From UBA3871 sp002392265 (GTDB lineage: Bacteria > Bacillota > Clostridia > Peptostreptococcales > Anaerovoracaceae), in assembly GCA_946614255.1 (NCBI GenBank), contig CAMOGS010000066.1:1-64000 (forward strand): a stretch of 64,000 nucleotides of DNA, given 5' to 3'. This document shows positions 48,965-58,289 of the stretch, piece after piece. How positions within the stretch are numbered: position 1 is the first letter of the stretch; every line of letters starts with the position of its first letter. The notes under the pieces were generated by a model. The model worked only from the letters and a program-made list of their open reading frames with translations. It searched no databases and was not told the origin of the DNA. The position numbers and the translations under genes are program-made.

Positions 48965-51900
48965 TTACCTCCCACTTACTTTTACAAGCCTGCGAAGCCT
49001 CGATATAGCCTCGCCCATATCCTTTTTTTCAGCCTGCCAGCTCCAGTTCTTCCCCAGACTGCCTGGCACATTCATTCTGGCATCACTTCCGAGGAGCATC
49101 GCATCCTGAAGCGGCACAAATACCACATCCGCATCGGATTTGAACATTATTTCAAGCAGCTTTTCCGCACACTTTTCTGCATCCTTTTCAGGGAAGCTCT
49201 TTTCACACCAGCCGACCAGGGTATCGTTGTCATGCGTTCCGCTGTAAACGACCTTTCCCTTTGGTGCTTTGTATTCAAACGGATCCGAGTCACTGAACTG
49301 AAGCACATCCATGCCCGGGAACCCGTTTACGTCAAGCAGCACTCTGACCGCCGGTGTTATCACGCCGAGGTCTTCGGCAATTACAGGAAGCGGTCCGAAT
49401 CTCCTGTGAGCAGCTTCAAACAGCTCCATGCCCTTTGCCTTTACCCATCTGCCTTCCTTTGCAGTCCTTCCGCCCGGCACGCACCAGCTTGCTTCAAAGC
49501 CTCTGAAGTGATCGAGGCGCACGTAATCAAACAGTCTAAACAGCCTCTGAAGCCTCTGAAGCCACCATTCAAATCCATCCTTTTCGAGCTCGTCCCAGTC
49601 ATACAGAGGGTTCCCCCAAAGCTGGCCTTCCTCGGAAAAGCTGTCAGGCGGCACGCCTGCCTGATCGGAAACGGTACCATCCTCAGCGAGCTTAAAATAC
49701 TTTTTCCACTGCTTTGCATCTATCGATCCCGCCGATACGAACATCGGTATATCGCCTACCAGCTTTATTCCCTTTGAAGCAGCGTACTGTTTAACTTTTA
49801 GCCACTCCCTGTCAAAGAGATACTGGCAAAAGCCTTCGAACTCTCCGTCTTTGCCAAATGCAGCCATATAGCCGTTTATCCAGTACTCGTTTTCCTTCAA
49901 AAATGCCTTGTAGTCATCCTGCCTTTTGCCGCTATTTTTGAAATCTCTGTAGAGTCTCTCAAGTGCTGTCCTGTCATAGCAGAGCAGGTTCACGTTGCCC
50001 GCAAAGGCGGATGTTCCGGCATAAGGCGAGCCATACTCGTCTGTAGGATTTATCGGCAGCATCTGCCAGTACCTTACGCCTGCATCGCTCAGACTGTCAA
50101 TGAAGCCGTACGCCGCATCGAGCCCCTTTTCGCTGAATCCCGGAAGCGAGGTGACATGACAGATAACGCCCGCTCCTCTTTCAAGCTTTACACCTCGAGG
50201 CTCCCTCTTTCCGAAGCGGATGACCGCAGAATCAAGAGGGCCGAGCTGAAGCAGGGCTTTACCGTCCTCTATTACCATATCCTTTCCGCTGACAAGCTCT
50301 GCAACCTCCGCCGCAGGTGCCTCAAAGCGAAATTCCTTCTTCTCCCATCTGTTTCTGTTTATCAGAACCGCAAAGCAGCCGTCACTGCCGGTTCTGTAAT
50401 ATCCAAACACATCATCACATGGAGCAAACGGTTTAAAATCGCCGTCGGTAAAGGCCGCATAAGCCTTCCTGAAATACATCGCACCCATATGCATGACCAT
50501 GGCATCTTTGTCCTCCATCCCCCAAGGGTACGGATTTCTGTTACATGGATCCGCGCCTCCCGTCATGCCGGCTTCATCGCCGTAGTATATGCAAGGCACA
50601 CCCGGAAATGTCATCTGCACTACCAGTGCCAGCCACAGTCTGGCCTTTGCGAGGCCCATGTTAAAAGGCTCTTCCCCGAGTATTGAAAGTATCCTCGGCC
50701 TGTCGTGGCTGCCGAGCATGTTAAACCCGCTGTAAAAGGCATCTTTCGGATAGTTTTCCTGCAGCGTTAAAAAGCTTTCCGCAGCATCTGCCGCCGAGAT
50801 ATGCCCCAGCAGGAACTCAATCATCGCATCTCTGAAAGGATAGTTCATTACCCCGTCGAGCTCCGTTCCCAGGAAATAGCGTCTCAGCTGCCCATAGCTG
50901 ATTTTGTTCGAGGCGTCTTCCCACACCTCACCTATCAGGACACCGTCCTCCTTTTCAGCCAGAAGCGCCTCCTTTATTTCGCAGATAAATCTGTCAGGAA
51001 GCTCATCCGCAACATCAAGCCTGAAGCCTGAAGCGCCGCATCCGAGCCATTTCCTGACCACACCATCCTTTCCCGCAATCAGCTCTCTAAATGACGGGTC
51101 GTCTTCGTTTACCGCAGGCAGGTCCGCAACACCCCACCAGCTGTCATAGCCGCAAGGGGAGTCATTAAAATTAAACCAGCTCCTGTATTTTGAATCGGGA
51201 TTGTCATATGCGCCTCCGCCATAATTTCCGTATCTGTCGAAATATATGCTGTCGCAGCCCGTATGATTGAATACCCCGTCAAGAATTATTCTGATTCCTT
51301 TTTCCTCTGCTGCTTTGCAAAGGTGCCTGAAATCCTCTTCACTGCCGAGAAGAGGATCTATTTTCATATAGTTTGCAGTATCATAGCGATGCCAGCTCGC
51401 AGCCTCAAAAACAGGGTTGAGATAAATTACCGTTATCCCCATATCCTTAAGATACTGCAGCTTGCTTTCTATCCCTGCGAGGCTTCCTGCATGAAACCTC
51501 CAGCGAGTGATATTACCCGCTTCGTCTTTGTCGTATGATGACTCGGTTTCCCAAGGCTCCACCAGCACTCTTTCAGGGCCGTTTCTCTTTTCAAGCAGAT
51601 ACTCCGCCCTTTTTGCGTATTCGCTGTCTCTGGCGAAAACATCAGGAAATATCTGATATATGCATGCGTTTTTGTACCACGCCGGCACATCTCTTTTTTC
51701 ATATACGGTAATCTGAAACGAAGGGGGCTCATAATCGCAAATTTCGCCCTCTCCGCCGGTTTTCCCCGGCTTTGCGCCATAAAGGACGCTGCGCCCGTCA
51801 TGGCAGGTTAAAACAAAGCGATACCAGATTATGTCGGCCTCAGGAAATTTTACCGAGCAGGAAAAGAAAGTACCTTCCTGACCTTCTTCCTTTTTCATTT

Positions 51901-52060
51901 CTGTGAAGCTTTCGCCTTTTCCGTCTATCCAGACTCTCAGAGCGCAGCTCCGATAAGTTTCAAAATCTGCCGCAATTCGGAGCGTAATATCTTCCCCGAC
52001 CTGCGCAGCGCCGAATGGATTTCTGTAGAGAAGGCTCCGTGAATCATGAAAAACTCCCAT
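48965..52060 (-). CDS. malQ: Alpha-amylase family glycosidase (GH13) fused to 4-alpha-glucanotransferase (GH77)
   Basis: 1031 residues in one frame. An N-terminal beta domain (1-120) leads to a GH13 barrel with nucleophile D349 (GFRLDVADE), acid E378 (LIGEVWED) and D453 (LGSHDRPR), then a C-terminal beta domain. From about residue 625 a complete GH77 MalQ follows: D850 (YVRLDHFRG), E896 (VIAEDLG) and D944 (GTHDND). The first part would hydrolyse maltodextrins or neopullulan-like substrates; the second transfers glucan chains. Both act on glycogen or dextrins in the cytoplasm, as no signal peptide is seen. The gene sits between glgA (14 bases) and pgi (6 bases). GGAGG precedes the start. Confidence 0.93.
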   Translation of the reverse strand: MGVFHDSRSLLYRNPFGAAQVGEDITLRIAADFETYRSCALRVWIDGKGESFTEMKKEEGQEGTFFSCSVKFPEADIIWYRFVLTCHDGRSVLYGAKPGKTGGEGEICDYEPPSFQITVYEKRDVPAWYKNACIYQIFPDVFARDSEYAKRAEYLLEKRNGPERVLVEPWETESSYDKDEAGNITRWRFHAGSLAGIESKLQYLKDMGITVIYLNPVFEAASWHRYDTANYMKIDPLLGSEEDFRHLCKAAEEKGIRIILDGVFNHTGCDSIYFDRYGNYGGGAYDNPDSKYRSWFNFNDSPCGYDSWWGVADLPAVNEDDPSFRELIAGKDGVVRKWLGCGASGFRLDVADELPDRFICEIKEALLAEKEDGVLIGEVWEDASNKISYGQLRRYFLGTELDGVMNYPFRDAMIEFLLGHISAADAAESFLTLQENYPKDAFYSGFNMLGSHDRPRILSILGEEPFNMGLAKARLWLALVVQMTFPGVPCIYYGDEAGMTGGADPCNRNPYPWGMEDKDAMVMHMGAMYFRKAYAAFTDGDFKPFAPCDDVFGYYRTGSDGCFAVLINRNRWEKKEFRFEAPAAEVAELVSGKDMVIEDGKALLQLGPLDSAVIRFGKREPRGVKLERGAGVICHVTSLPGFSEKGLDAAYGFIDSLSDAGVRYWQMLPINPTDEYGSPYAGTSAFAGNVNLLCYDRTALERLYRDFKNSGKRQDDYKAFLKENEYWINGYMAAFGKDGEFEGFCQYLFDREWLKVKQYAASKGIKLVGDIPMFVSAGSIDAKQWKKYFKLAEDGTVSDQAGVPPDSFSEEGQLWGNPLYDWDELEKDGFEWWLQRLQRLFRLFDYVRLDHFRGFEASWCVPGGRTAKEGRWVKAKGMELFEAAHRRFGPLPVIAEDLGVITPAVRVLLDVNGFPGMDVLQFSDSDPFEYKAPKGKVVYSGTHDNDTLVGWCEKSFPEKDAEKCAEKLLEIMFKSDADVVFVPLQDAMLLGSDARMNVPGSLGKNWSWQAEKKDMGEAISRLRRLVKVSGR

Positions 52061-52073
52061 GCACTATCCTCCG

Positions 52074-53567
52074 TTAACCTCTGCCGAGCAACTCCTCGTA
52101 AATCTTTCTGTATTCAAGGCTGGATTTTTCCCAGCTATAGTCCTCTTTCATGGCCGTCAGCTGCAGCTTTCTCCATGCCTCCTTGTCTTCCTTAAAGAGC
52201 GCTACCGCATCCTTTAGGGTAAACAACATCTCATGAGCGTTTATGTGTGCAAACGAAAAGCCGTTGCCCTCGCCGGTAAACTTGTTGTAAGGACGCACAG
52301 TATCCTTCAGACCGCCTGTTTCTCTGACTACAGGCAGTGTGCCGTAAGCCATCGCAATCATCTGCGCCAAGCCGCACGGTTCAAACACCGAAGGCATCAG
52401 CAGCATGTCCGCCCCCGCATAGATGCGGTGTGAAAGTGCTTCGTCGAATTTCAGAAGCAGCCTGAAATTGTCCCCGAACTCGTAAGCAAAGCCCTTTAGT
52501 GCATCCTCATACTTTTTGTCACCTGTTCCGAGTATCACAATCTGAGCGCCCAGCCCCGCAATTTCGCCGAAAACTCTCGTCAAAAGGTCGCACCCTTTTT
52601 GTGCGGTAAGTCTGCCGATCATTGCAATTATCGGTACCTCCGGATTTTCAGGAAGTCCCAGCTCCGCCTGAAGCAGGCGTTTGCATTCGGCTTTTCCGGT
52701 CAAATCGTCCGCTGAAAAATGTTCTTTAATAGCTTTGTCTTTTTCGGGATTATATGCTGTGTAATCTATCCCGTTTAATATGCCCCTCATAATACTGCGC
52801 CGCCTGCGCAGAACATCCTCAACACCCTCGCCAAAGAACGGATCTGTCACTTCCTCGGCATAGGTAGGAGATACCATGGTTATGGCATCCGTATAGCAGA
52901 GACCGCCCTTTAAATAGTTTATGGTCTGCCTGCCGCAGCTGAGCTGATCCTCTGCTGCCTTTATCCCTTTCAGCCCTAAAACATCGCCAAGGACGTAGTC
53001 CGAATACTTTCCCTGGAATTTCAGGTTGTGCACTGTCAGCACGGTCTTTACATTGTCCCAGATTTTGTCTCCGTGATAAAACTCTCTGAGGAATACCGGT
53101 GCCAAAGCAGTATGCCAGTCATTGCAGTGCAGAATATCACATTTGAATCGCGGCAGATGAGTCATTGCCTCAACCACAGCCTTCGCAAAAAATGCAATTC
53201 TTTCTCCGTCGTCAAAGTATCCGTAAGGTGCGCCTCTGTGAAAATAATATTCGTTATCCACGAAATAAAAGGTCAGACCTTTATACATCAGCTTTTCAAT
53301 ACCGCAGTAAAGATTTCTCCAACCGAGCGGAACATAAAAATCCGTTACGTGAACCATGCGCGATGTGTATTCCTCAGGAATGGTGTCAAATTTTGGCATG
53401 ATTACACGCACATTAAGTCCTGCCTTTTTCAGCTCAAAAGGCATCGATCCTCCTACATCTCCGAGACCACCCGTCTTCATAAAAGGTACCGCCTCGAATA
53501 TGGCAAACAGTACGTTTATCTTTTGTTCCTGCTCTGTCTGCTTTTTGGTTTTGCTTTTAGTTGCCAT
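52074..53567 (-). CDS. glgA: Glycogen synthase GlgA
   Basis: 497 residues. It adds glucose from ADP-glucose to the glycogen chain (GT5). The N-terminal NVLFAIFEAVPFMKTGGLGDV carries the KTGGL motif for ADP-glucose, and the C-terminal half has MPSVFEPCGLAQMIAMAYGTLPVVRETGGL. It starts with a short Lys/Thr/Gln-rich leader. GGAGGGG lies ahead of the ATG. It follows glgD by 13 bases. Confidence 0.97.
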   Translation of the reverse strand: MATKSKTKKQTEQEQKINVLFAIFEAVPFMKTGGLGDVGGSMPFELKKAGLNVRVIMPKFDTIPEEYTSRMVHVTDFYVPLGWRNLYCGIEKLMYKGLTFYFVDNEYYFHRGAPYGYFDDGERIAFFAKAVVEAMTHLPRFKCDILHCNDWHTALAPVFLREFYHGDKIWDNVKTVLTVHNLKFQGKYSDYVLGDVLGLKGIKAAEDQLSCGRQTINYLKGGLCYTDAITMVSPTYAEEVTDPFFGEGVEDVLRRRRSIMRGILNGIDYTAYNPEKDKAIKEHFSADDLTGKAECKRLLQAELGLPENPEVPIIAMIGRLTAQKGCDLLTRVFGEIAGLGAQIVILGTGDKKYEDALKGFAYEFGDNFRLLLKFDEALSHRIYAGADMLLMPSVFEPCGLAQMIAMAYGTLPVVRETGGLKDTVRPYNKFTGEGNGFSFAHINAHEMLFTLKDAVALFKEDKEAWRKLQLTAMKEDYSWEKSSLEYRKIYEELLGRG

Positions 53568-53580
53568 TTCCCCTCCGGTT

Positions 53581-54675
53581 TTATTTCTGCGCCTTTCTCA
53601 TTACGAAAGGTGTTGTCTTTGTTCCCTTTATGGACGCCTTTTTTCTGATCCCATTACGTCTGTCTATGATTGCATAGTCAACCTTTGCTCCGTCATCAAT
53701 GACGCAGCCCTGGAAAATGATGCTGTTTGTAACCTTTGCGCCTTTTCCTATTCTGACATTACTTGAAATAATGCTGTTCTCAACTGTGCCTTCTATCTGG
53801 CTACCATCCTGGATGATTGAACGCTTTACACTGCAGCCGTTTATGAATTTGGCAGGCATATGGTCGTGCTGCTTTGTAAGGATTGTTGTCCCGCCGAGCA
53901 GCAGCGGTCCGTATATTTCTTCCCTCAGCAGCTCCATATTGGCATCAAAGTACTGCTTTTCCGTGAAAAGGCTGTATGAAAAGCCATCATATTTGTAAGC
54001 CCTGATATCCAGCTTTCCAAACTCGCTGCCGAGAATGTCAAAGAGGTCCATAAAATTGATTGCCTTGTAGAACTTCAAAAGGTTGTAAAGCGTAGGTCTG
54101 TTAATTACAAAGCAGTCGAGGAACATAGGCTGTCCCTTCTTTGCTCCGTCGTGCATGCTGGTCACTCTGTCCTTTTCCATGCGGACGCTTCGCATATACT
54201 CGTTGTCCCTTTCTGCATTCTTGTAAACTATAGTCATGTCTGCTCCGCTGTCGTGATGGTATCTGACCAAATCCTCGTAATCGATTGCAGTGACGGTATT
54301 TGCAGCTGTCGCCAGTATATAATCGGCTCTGCTTCTGTCGAGGAAAATCTTGTTCCTGTCGAGATCGCGGAGTATGAAGCGGCTGTTCCCGTTTGATACG
54401 CCGTAAACCGTGCCCGGCAGGATATGAAGTCCGCCTGTCTTTCTGTCAAGCCCCCACGGCTTGCCGGAACCGACATGGTCGGTGATGGAGCGGTACTTGT
54501 AAGGCGTGATAATGCCGATAGTCGTAATCTCGTTCTCGGTCATATATGTGAGCGGAAAGTCAATTAAGCGATACTTTCCCCAAAACGGCAATGCGGCAAC
54601 GGTTCTGTCGCCTGCCAGACTTTCCAATTTCTCGGATGCGTAATTTGCAAAAACAATTCCGTCAATACTGTACAT
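53581..54675 (-). CDS. glgD: GlgD, non-catalytic subunit of ADP-glucose pyrophosphorylase
   Basis: 364 residues. Start ATG overlaps the last base of glgC. It is related to GlgC but lacks the intact GGxGxRLxxLT nucleotide loop: the N-terminus reads GIVFANYASEKLESLAGDRTVAALPFWGKYRLIDF. The C-terminal left-handed beta-helix has the ISSNVRIGKGAKVTNSIIFQG repeats. In Bacillota GlgC and GlgD form a mixed enzyme in which GlgD raises activity. Confidence 0.95.
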   Translation of the reverse strand: MYSIDGIVFANYASEKLESLAGDRTVAALPFWGKYRLIDFPLTYMTENEITTIGIITPYKYRSITDHVGSGKPWGLDRKTGGLHILPGTVYGVSNGNSRFILRDLDRNKIFLDRSRADYILATAANTVTAIDYEDLVRYHHDSGADMTIVYKNAERDNEYMRSVRMEKDRVTSMHDGAKKGQPMFLDCFVINRPTLYNLLKFYKAINFMDLFDILGSEFGKLDIRAYKYDGFSYSLFTEKQYFDANMELLREEIYGPLLLGGTTILTKQHDHMPAKFINGCSVKRSIIQDGSQIEGTVENSIISSNVRIGKGAKVTNSIIFQGCVIDDGAKVDYAIIDRRNGIRKKASIKGTKTTPFVMRKAQK

Positions 54676-55829
54676 TATCTCGCCTCCTTCGCTGCGTCAA
54701 CCTTACAGTTGTCGCCTATCGTCATTATTTCGGCGTTTTTGCCGGCCTGTCCGTAGGCTGTTCCGGCTTCAATTACTGAGCGCTCGCCCATAATGGTTCG
54801 GTGCACCTTTGCGCCTTCCATAACCTTTGCGCCCGGCAGCAGCAGTGAATCAACAACCTCTGCGCCCTTGCCGACATAGCAGCCTGTACTGAGTATTGAA
54901 TGTTCGACCTTGCCTAGCACCATGGACCCATTTGAAATCAGTGAGTTTGTTATTTCAGCAGCCTCACCTATGTATTTCGCAGGGCTCTGAACATTATTTG
55001 TCATTATATACTTTTCGTATTTGTAAATACCTGCTGTGTCCTCGTCGTCGAGGAGCTCCATATTGGCATCATAATAGCTCTGAATGGTACCCACGTCCTT
55101 CCAGTAGCCTTCGAACTTATGCGCAAATAGGCGTTTTCCTTCGCCGAGCAGCATCGGTATTACATTCATACCGAAATCGTGCTTTGAATCAGGATTTTCC
55201 GCATCCCGCTCTAAAGCATCAATTAAGACATCCGTCGTAAAGATGTAAATTCCCATCGACGCCAGATTGGAATCCGGTTTTTTCGGTTTTTCGCTGAACT
55301 TTACGATTTTCTTCGTTTCATCGGTTGTGATTATACCAAACCTCGATGCTTCCTCCATAGGCACCGGCATAACGGATATCGTCAGCTCTGCCCTGTGACT
55401 TATGTGGCTTGCGAGCATCGAACGGTAATCCATATTGTAGATGTGGTCTCCCGAAAGGATCAAAATATATTCAGGATCATTTGCTTTAATGAAGTCGATA
55501 TTGCGATAAATGGCATCGGCAGTGCCCTTGTACCAGTTTCCGCCCTTTTCCGTCTCGTAAGGCGGCAGGATAAACACTCCGCCATCAGGACTGTCCAGGT
55601 CCCAGGACGCACCGTTTCCGATATAAGCATTCAGCATCATCGGCCTGTACTGTGTCAGAACTCCCACCGTGTCAATGTGAGAGTTTGCGCAGTTTGAAAG
55701 CGAAAAATCAATGATTCTGTACTTGCCCCCAAAGCTGACTGCCGGCTTTGCTATATTTTTTGTAAGGCTTCCCAGCCTGCTTCCCTGTCCGCCTGCAAGC
55801 AGCATTGCAATACACTTTTTTTTCTTCAT
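54675..55829 (-). CDS. glgC: Glucose-1-phosphate adenylyltransferase GlgC
   Basis: 384 residues. It makes ADP-glucose from ATP and glucose-1-phosphate, the committed step of glycogen synthesis. The nucleotide loop is LLAGGQGSRLGSLTKNIAKPA, with SGDHIYNMDY and FSEKPKKPDSNLASMGIYIF (catalytic and sugar-phosphate sites), and a beta-helix at the C-terminus. GGAGGTGG lies ahead of the start, 18 bases after glgP. Confidence 0.97.
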   Translation of the reverse strand: MKKKKCIAMLLAGGQGSRLGSLTKNIAKPAVSFGGKYRIIDFSLSNCANSHIDTVGVLTQYRPMMLNAYIGNGASWDLDSPDGGVFILPPYETEKGGNWYKGTADAIYRNIDFIKANDPEYILILSGDHIYNMDYRSMLASHISHRAELTISVMPVPMEEASRFGIITTDETKKIVKFSEKPKKPDSNLASMGIYIFTTDVLIDALERDAENPDSKHDFGMNVIPMLLGEGKRLFAHKFEGYWKDVGTIQSYYDANMELLDDEDTAGIYKYEKYIMTNNVQSPAKYIGEAAEITNSLISNGSMVLGKVEHSILSTGCYVGKGAEVVDSLLLPGAKVMEGAKVHRTIMGERSVIEAGTAYGQAGKNAEIMTIGDNCKVDAAKEAR

Positions 55830-55847
55830 TACACATCCACCTCCGAA

Positions 55848-58265
55848 TTAGTCTGCCTTCCAAATCTCTTTAGCATATTCAGTAATAGTTCTGTCACTTG
55901 AGAAATAACCGGATGCCGCAATGTTTCGCAGCGATATGCGGTTCCACGCATTGCGATCGGTATAAAGCTTCATTGTCTTTTCCCATGCCGCAATATATGC
56001 AGGCAGGTCGCAAAGTACAAAGAAGAAGTCGTTCGAGAGCAGAAGTGAATCCTTTATGCCGGTAAAGTCTCCCGGGTTGTCCGAAAAGGTACCGTCTGTC
56101 AGTGAATCCACAACACGCTTTATCCTTTCGTTCTTGCTGTAGCAGTCAAAAGCAAAGTATCCGCCGTTTTTGCGATAATGTTCAACCTCTTCGGCTGTAA
56201 GTCCGAATATAGTGATATTTTCCCTTCCGACCTCATCGAGAATCTCGACGTTTGCGCCGTCCAGTGTTCCGAGCGTAATTGCTCCGTTCATCATAAACTT
56301 CATATTACCTGTACCCGATGCCTCCATCCCGGCAGTGGATATCTGCTCGGAAATATCCGCAGCCGGATATATCAGCTGGGCTGTGGATACCGAGAAATTC
56401 TCGACAAATACAACCTTTATCCTGCCGCCTACACGACTGTCATTGTTGACCTTTTCCGCAACGCGGTTTATCAGGTAAATAACATCCTTTGCGAACTTGT
56501 AGCCCTGGGCAGCCTTCCCCGCAAAGATGAAATTGCAAGGCGGCAGCGTAGGCGCAGTCCCGTCTGTCAGTCTGAAGTAATAATCTATAACCTTAAATAT
56601 ATTAAGCAGCTGTCTCTTGTATGCGTGGAAGCGCTTTACCTGTATGTCGAAAACGCCGTCCGGAATAACCGTGGTTCTGTTACCTACCTTCAGGTAATAA
56701 GCCAGTCTTTCCTTGTTGATCTTTTTGGCATTTTCAAGCGCCATCAGGAACACCGGATCGTTTTCTTTTTTGAGAAGCTCGGTAAGCTTTCCCGCATCGG
56801 ACAGCCAGTCCTGTCCGAGCGTTCCGGTAATCAGCCGTTCAAGCGCTCTGTTCGATTCTGCCAGGAATCTCCTGTGAGATACTCCGTTTGTTTTGTTGTT
56901 AAACTTTTCAGGCGAAAGCTTGTAGAAATCCTTGAAAACGATATCCTTCAGTATCTCGGAGTGAAGTGCTGCAACGCCGTTTACCGAGTTTGAGGCAATA
57001 ATCGAAAGATTTGCCATGTGCACCTGCCCGTCCCAAAGTATGGCAGTATTTGAAAGAACACTGTTGCGATTCTCAATATCCTCCGGAATCGAAGCCTTGA
57101 AGCGCCTGTCAATCTCCTCGATTATCATATAGGTTCTCGGCAGCATTTCTCTCATGATGTCAATCGACCAGCACTCAAGTGCTTCCGAAAGAATAGTATG
57201 ATTTGTAAACGAAACGCTCCTCGTGACTATATCCCATGCCTGATCCCATTCAAGTCCGTATTCGTCCATCAGTATGCGCATCAGCTCCGGCGCGCAAAGC
57301 GCAGGGTGAGTATCGTTTGTGTGGATAGCGATGAGCTCAGGGAACCTTTCCCATGCCTCACCGTTCTGATTGTAAAAGCCTCTGACTATGGTCGTCAGAC
57401 CTGCCACCACAAACATGTATTCCTGCTTTAGACGCAGCTTTTTGCCGTTTATCGTACTGTCATTAGGATACAGCATGTAGCTGATTGCCTCAGCCTCTGC
57501 CCTGTATCTGACCGCTCCGCTGTAATCGCCGCTGTCAAATGCGTCGAGGTCAAAGTTGTCTTTGTACGGCTCTGCGCTCCAAAGACGAAGGTTGTTTACA
57601 TATTCACCCCCGATGCCCACTATAGGCACATCGTAAGGCACCGCCTTCACAAGCTCCCCGCCTTCCCAGGTGAACCAGAACTTGCCGTCCTCTTCGTGTC
57701 TCTTTACCTCACCGCCAAACCGGACAAGCACTGTGCTTTCGTCCTTCCGTACCTCCCACGGGTAGTCATTTTCAAGCCAGTTGTCAGCCTCTTCCTTTTG
57801 ACGTCCATCCACGATTTTCTGCTTGAACAGCCCATAGCGGTAACGAATGCCGTTACCGTAGCCTGCCACACCTGTCGACGCCATCGAGTCGAGGAAGCAA
57901 GCTGCAAGCCTGCCGAGGCCGCCGTTTCCGAGGCCCGGATCGACTTCCTGCTCTTCTATAGTTTCGAGGTCGGCGCCAAGCTCTTCGAGCGCTCCTGCAA
58001 CCATGTCGCGAATCCCCAGATTTGAAAGGTAATCATCAAGCAGCCTTCCTATCAGGAACTCCATCGAGAAGTAATAGACTCTCTTCTTTTCCTCAAGGAT
58101 GTACTTTTTTCCCGTTTCACTTTCTATTTCCCTCGCCATATCTGCTACGATATCCGCGAGAACCGCAAATCTTTCTCTGTCTGTGCAGCGTTCGAAAGGT
58201 CTGCCTATTTCCTGCAAGCAATAGCTTTGATATTTTTCGATAAACTCTTTTTTGCCTTTGAACAT
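55848..58265 (-). CDS. glgP: Glycogen/starch/alpha-glucan phosphorylase
   Basis: 805 residues, the full GT35 length. It releases glucose-1-phosphate from glycogen ends with PLP. The PLP lysine is in EASGTGNMKFMMNGAITLGTLDGANVEI, a perfect family signature. N-terminal VYYFSMEFLIGRLLDDYLSNLG, GNGGLGRLAACFLDS and GIRYRYGLFKQ are also clear. It lies 24 bases after glgB. Being in the same operon as glgC/D/A places synthesis and breakdown under shared transcription. Confidence 0.97.
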   Translation of the reverse strand: MFKGKKEFIEKYQSYCLQEIGRPFERCTDRERFAVLADIVADMAREIESETGKKYILEEKKRVYYFSMEFLIGRLLDDYLSNLGIRDMVAGALEELGADLETIEEQEVDPGLGNGGLGRLAACFLDSMASTGVAGYGNGIRYRYGLFKQKIVDGRQKEEADNWLENDYPWEVRKDESTVLVRFGGEVKRHEEDGKFWFTWEGGELVKAVPYDVPIVGIGGEYVNNLRLWSAEPYKDNFDLDAFDSGDYSGAVRYRAEAEAISYMLYPNDSTINGKKLRLKQEYMFVVAGLTTIVRGFYNQNGEAWERFPELIAIHTNDTHPALCAPELMRILMDEYGLEWDQAWDIVTRSVSFTNHTILSEALECWSIDIMREMLPRTYMIIEEIDRRFKASIPEDIENRNSVLSNTAILWDGQVHMANLSIIASNSVNGVAALHSEILKDIVFKDFYKLSPEKFNNKTNGVSHRRFLAESNRALERLITGTLGQDWLSDAGKLTELLKKENDPVFLMALENAKKINKERLAYYLKVGNRTTVIPDGVFDIQVKRFHAYKRQLLNIFKVIDYYFRLTDGTAPTLPPCNFIFAGKAAQGYKFAKDVIYLINRVAEKVNNDSRVGGRIKVVFVENFSVSTAQLIYPAADISEQISTAGMEASGTGNMKFMMNGAITLGTLDGANVEILDEVGRENITIFGLTAEEVEHYRKNGGYFAFDCYSKNERIKRVVDSLTDGTFSDNPGDFTGIKDSLLLSNDFFFVLCDLPAYIAAWEKTMKLYTDRNAWNRISLRNIAASGYFSSDRTITEYAKEIWKAD

Positions 58266-58289
58266 TTATTTTTCCTTTACTTTCCCTTT

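Noticed and set aside
48557..49777. 406-residue plus-strand frame
   Set aside because: It is antisense to pgi and the amylase fusion, which are well-supported; no family motif is seen.
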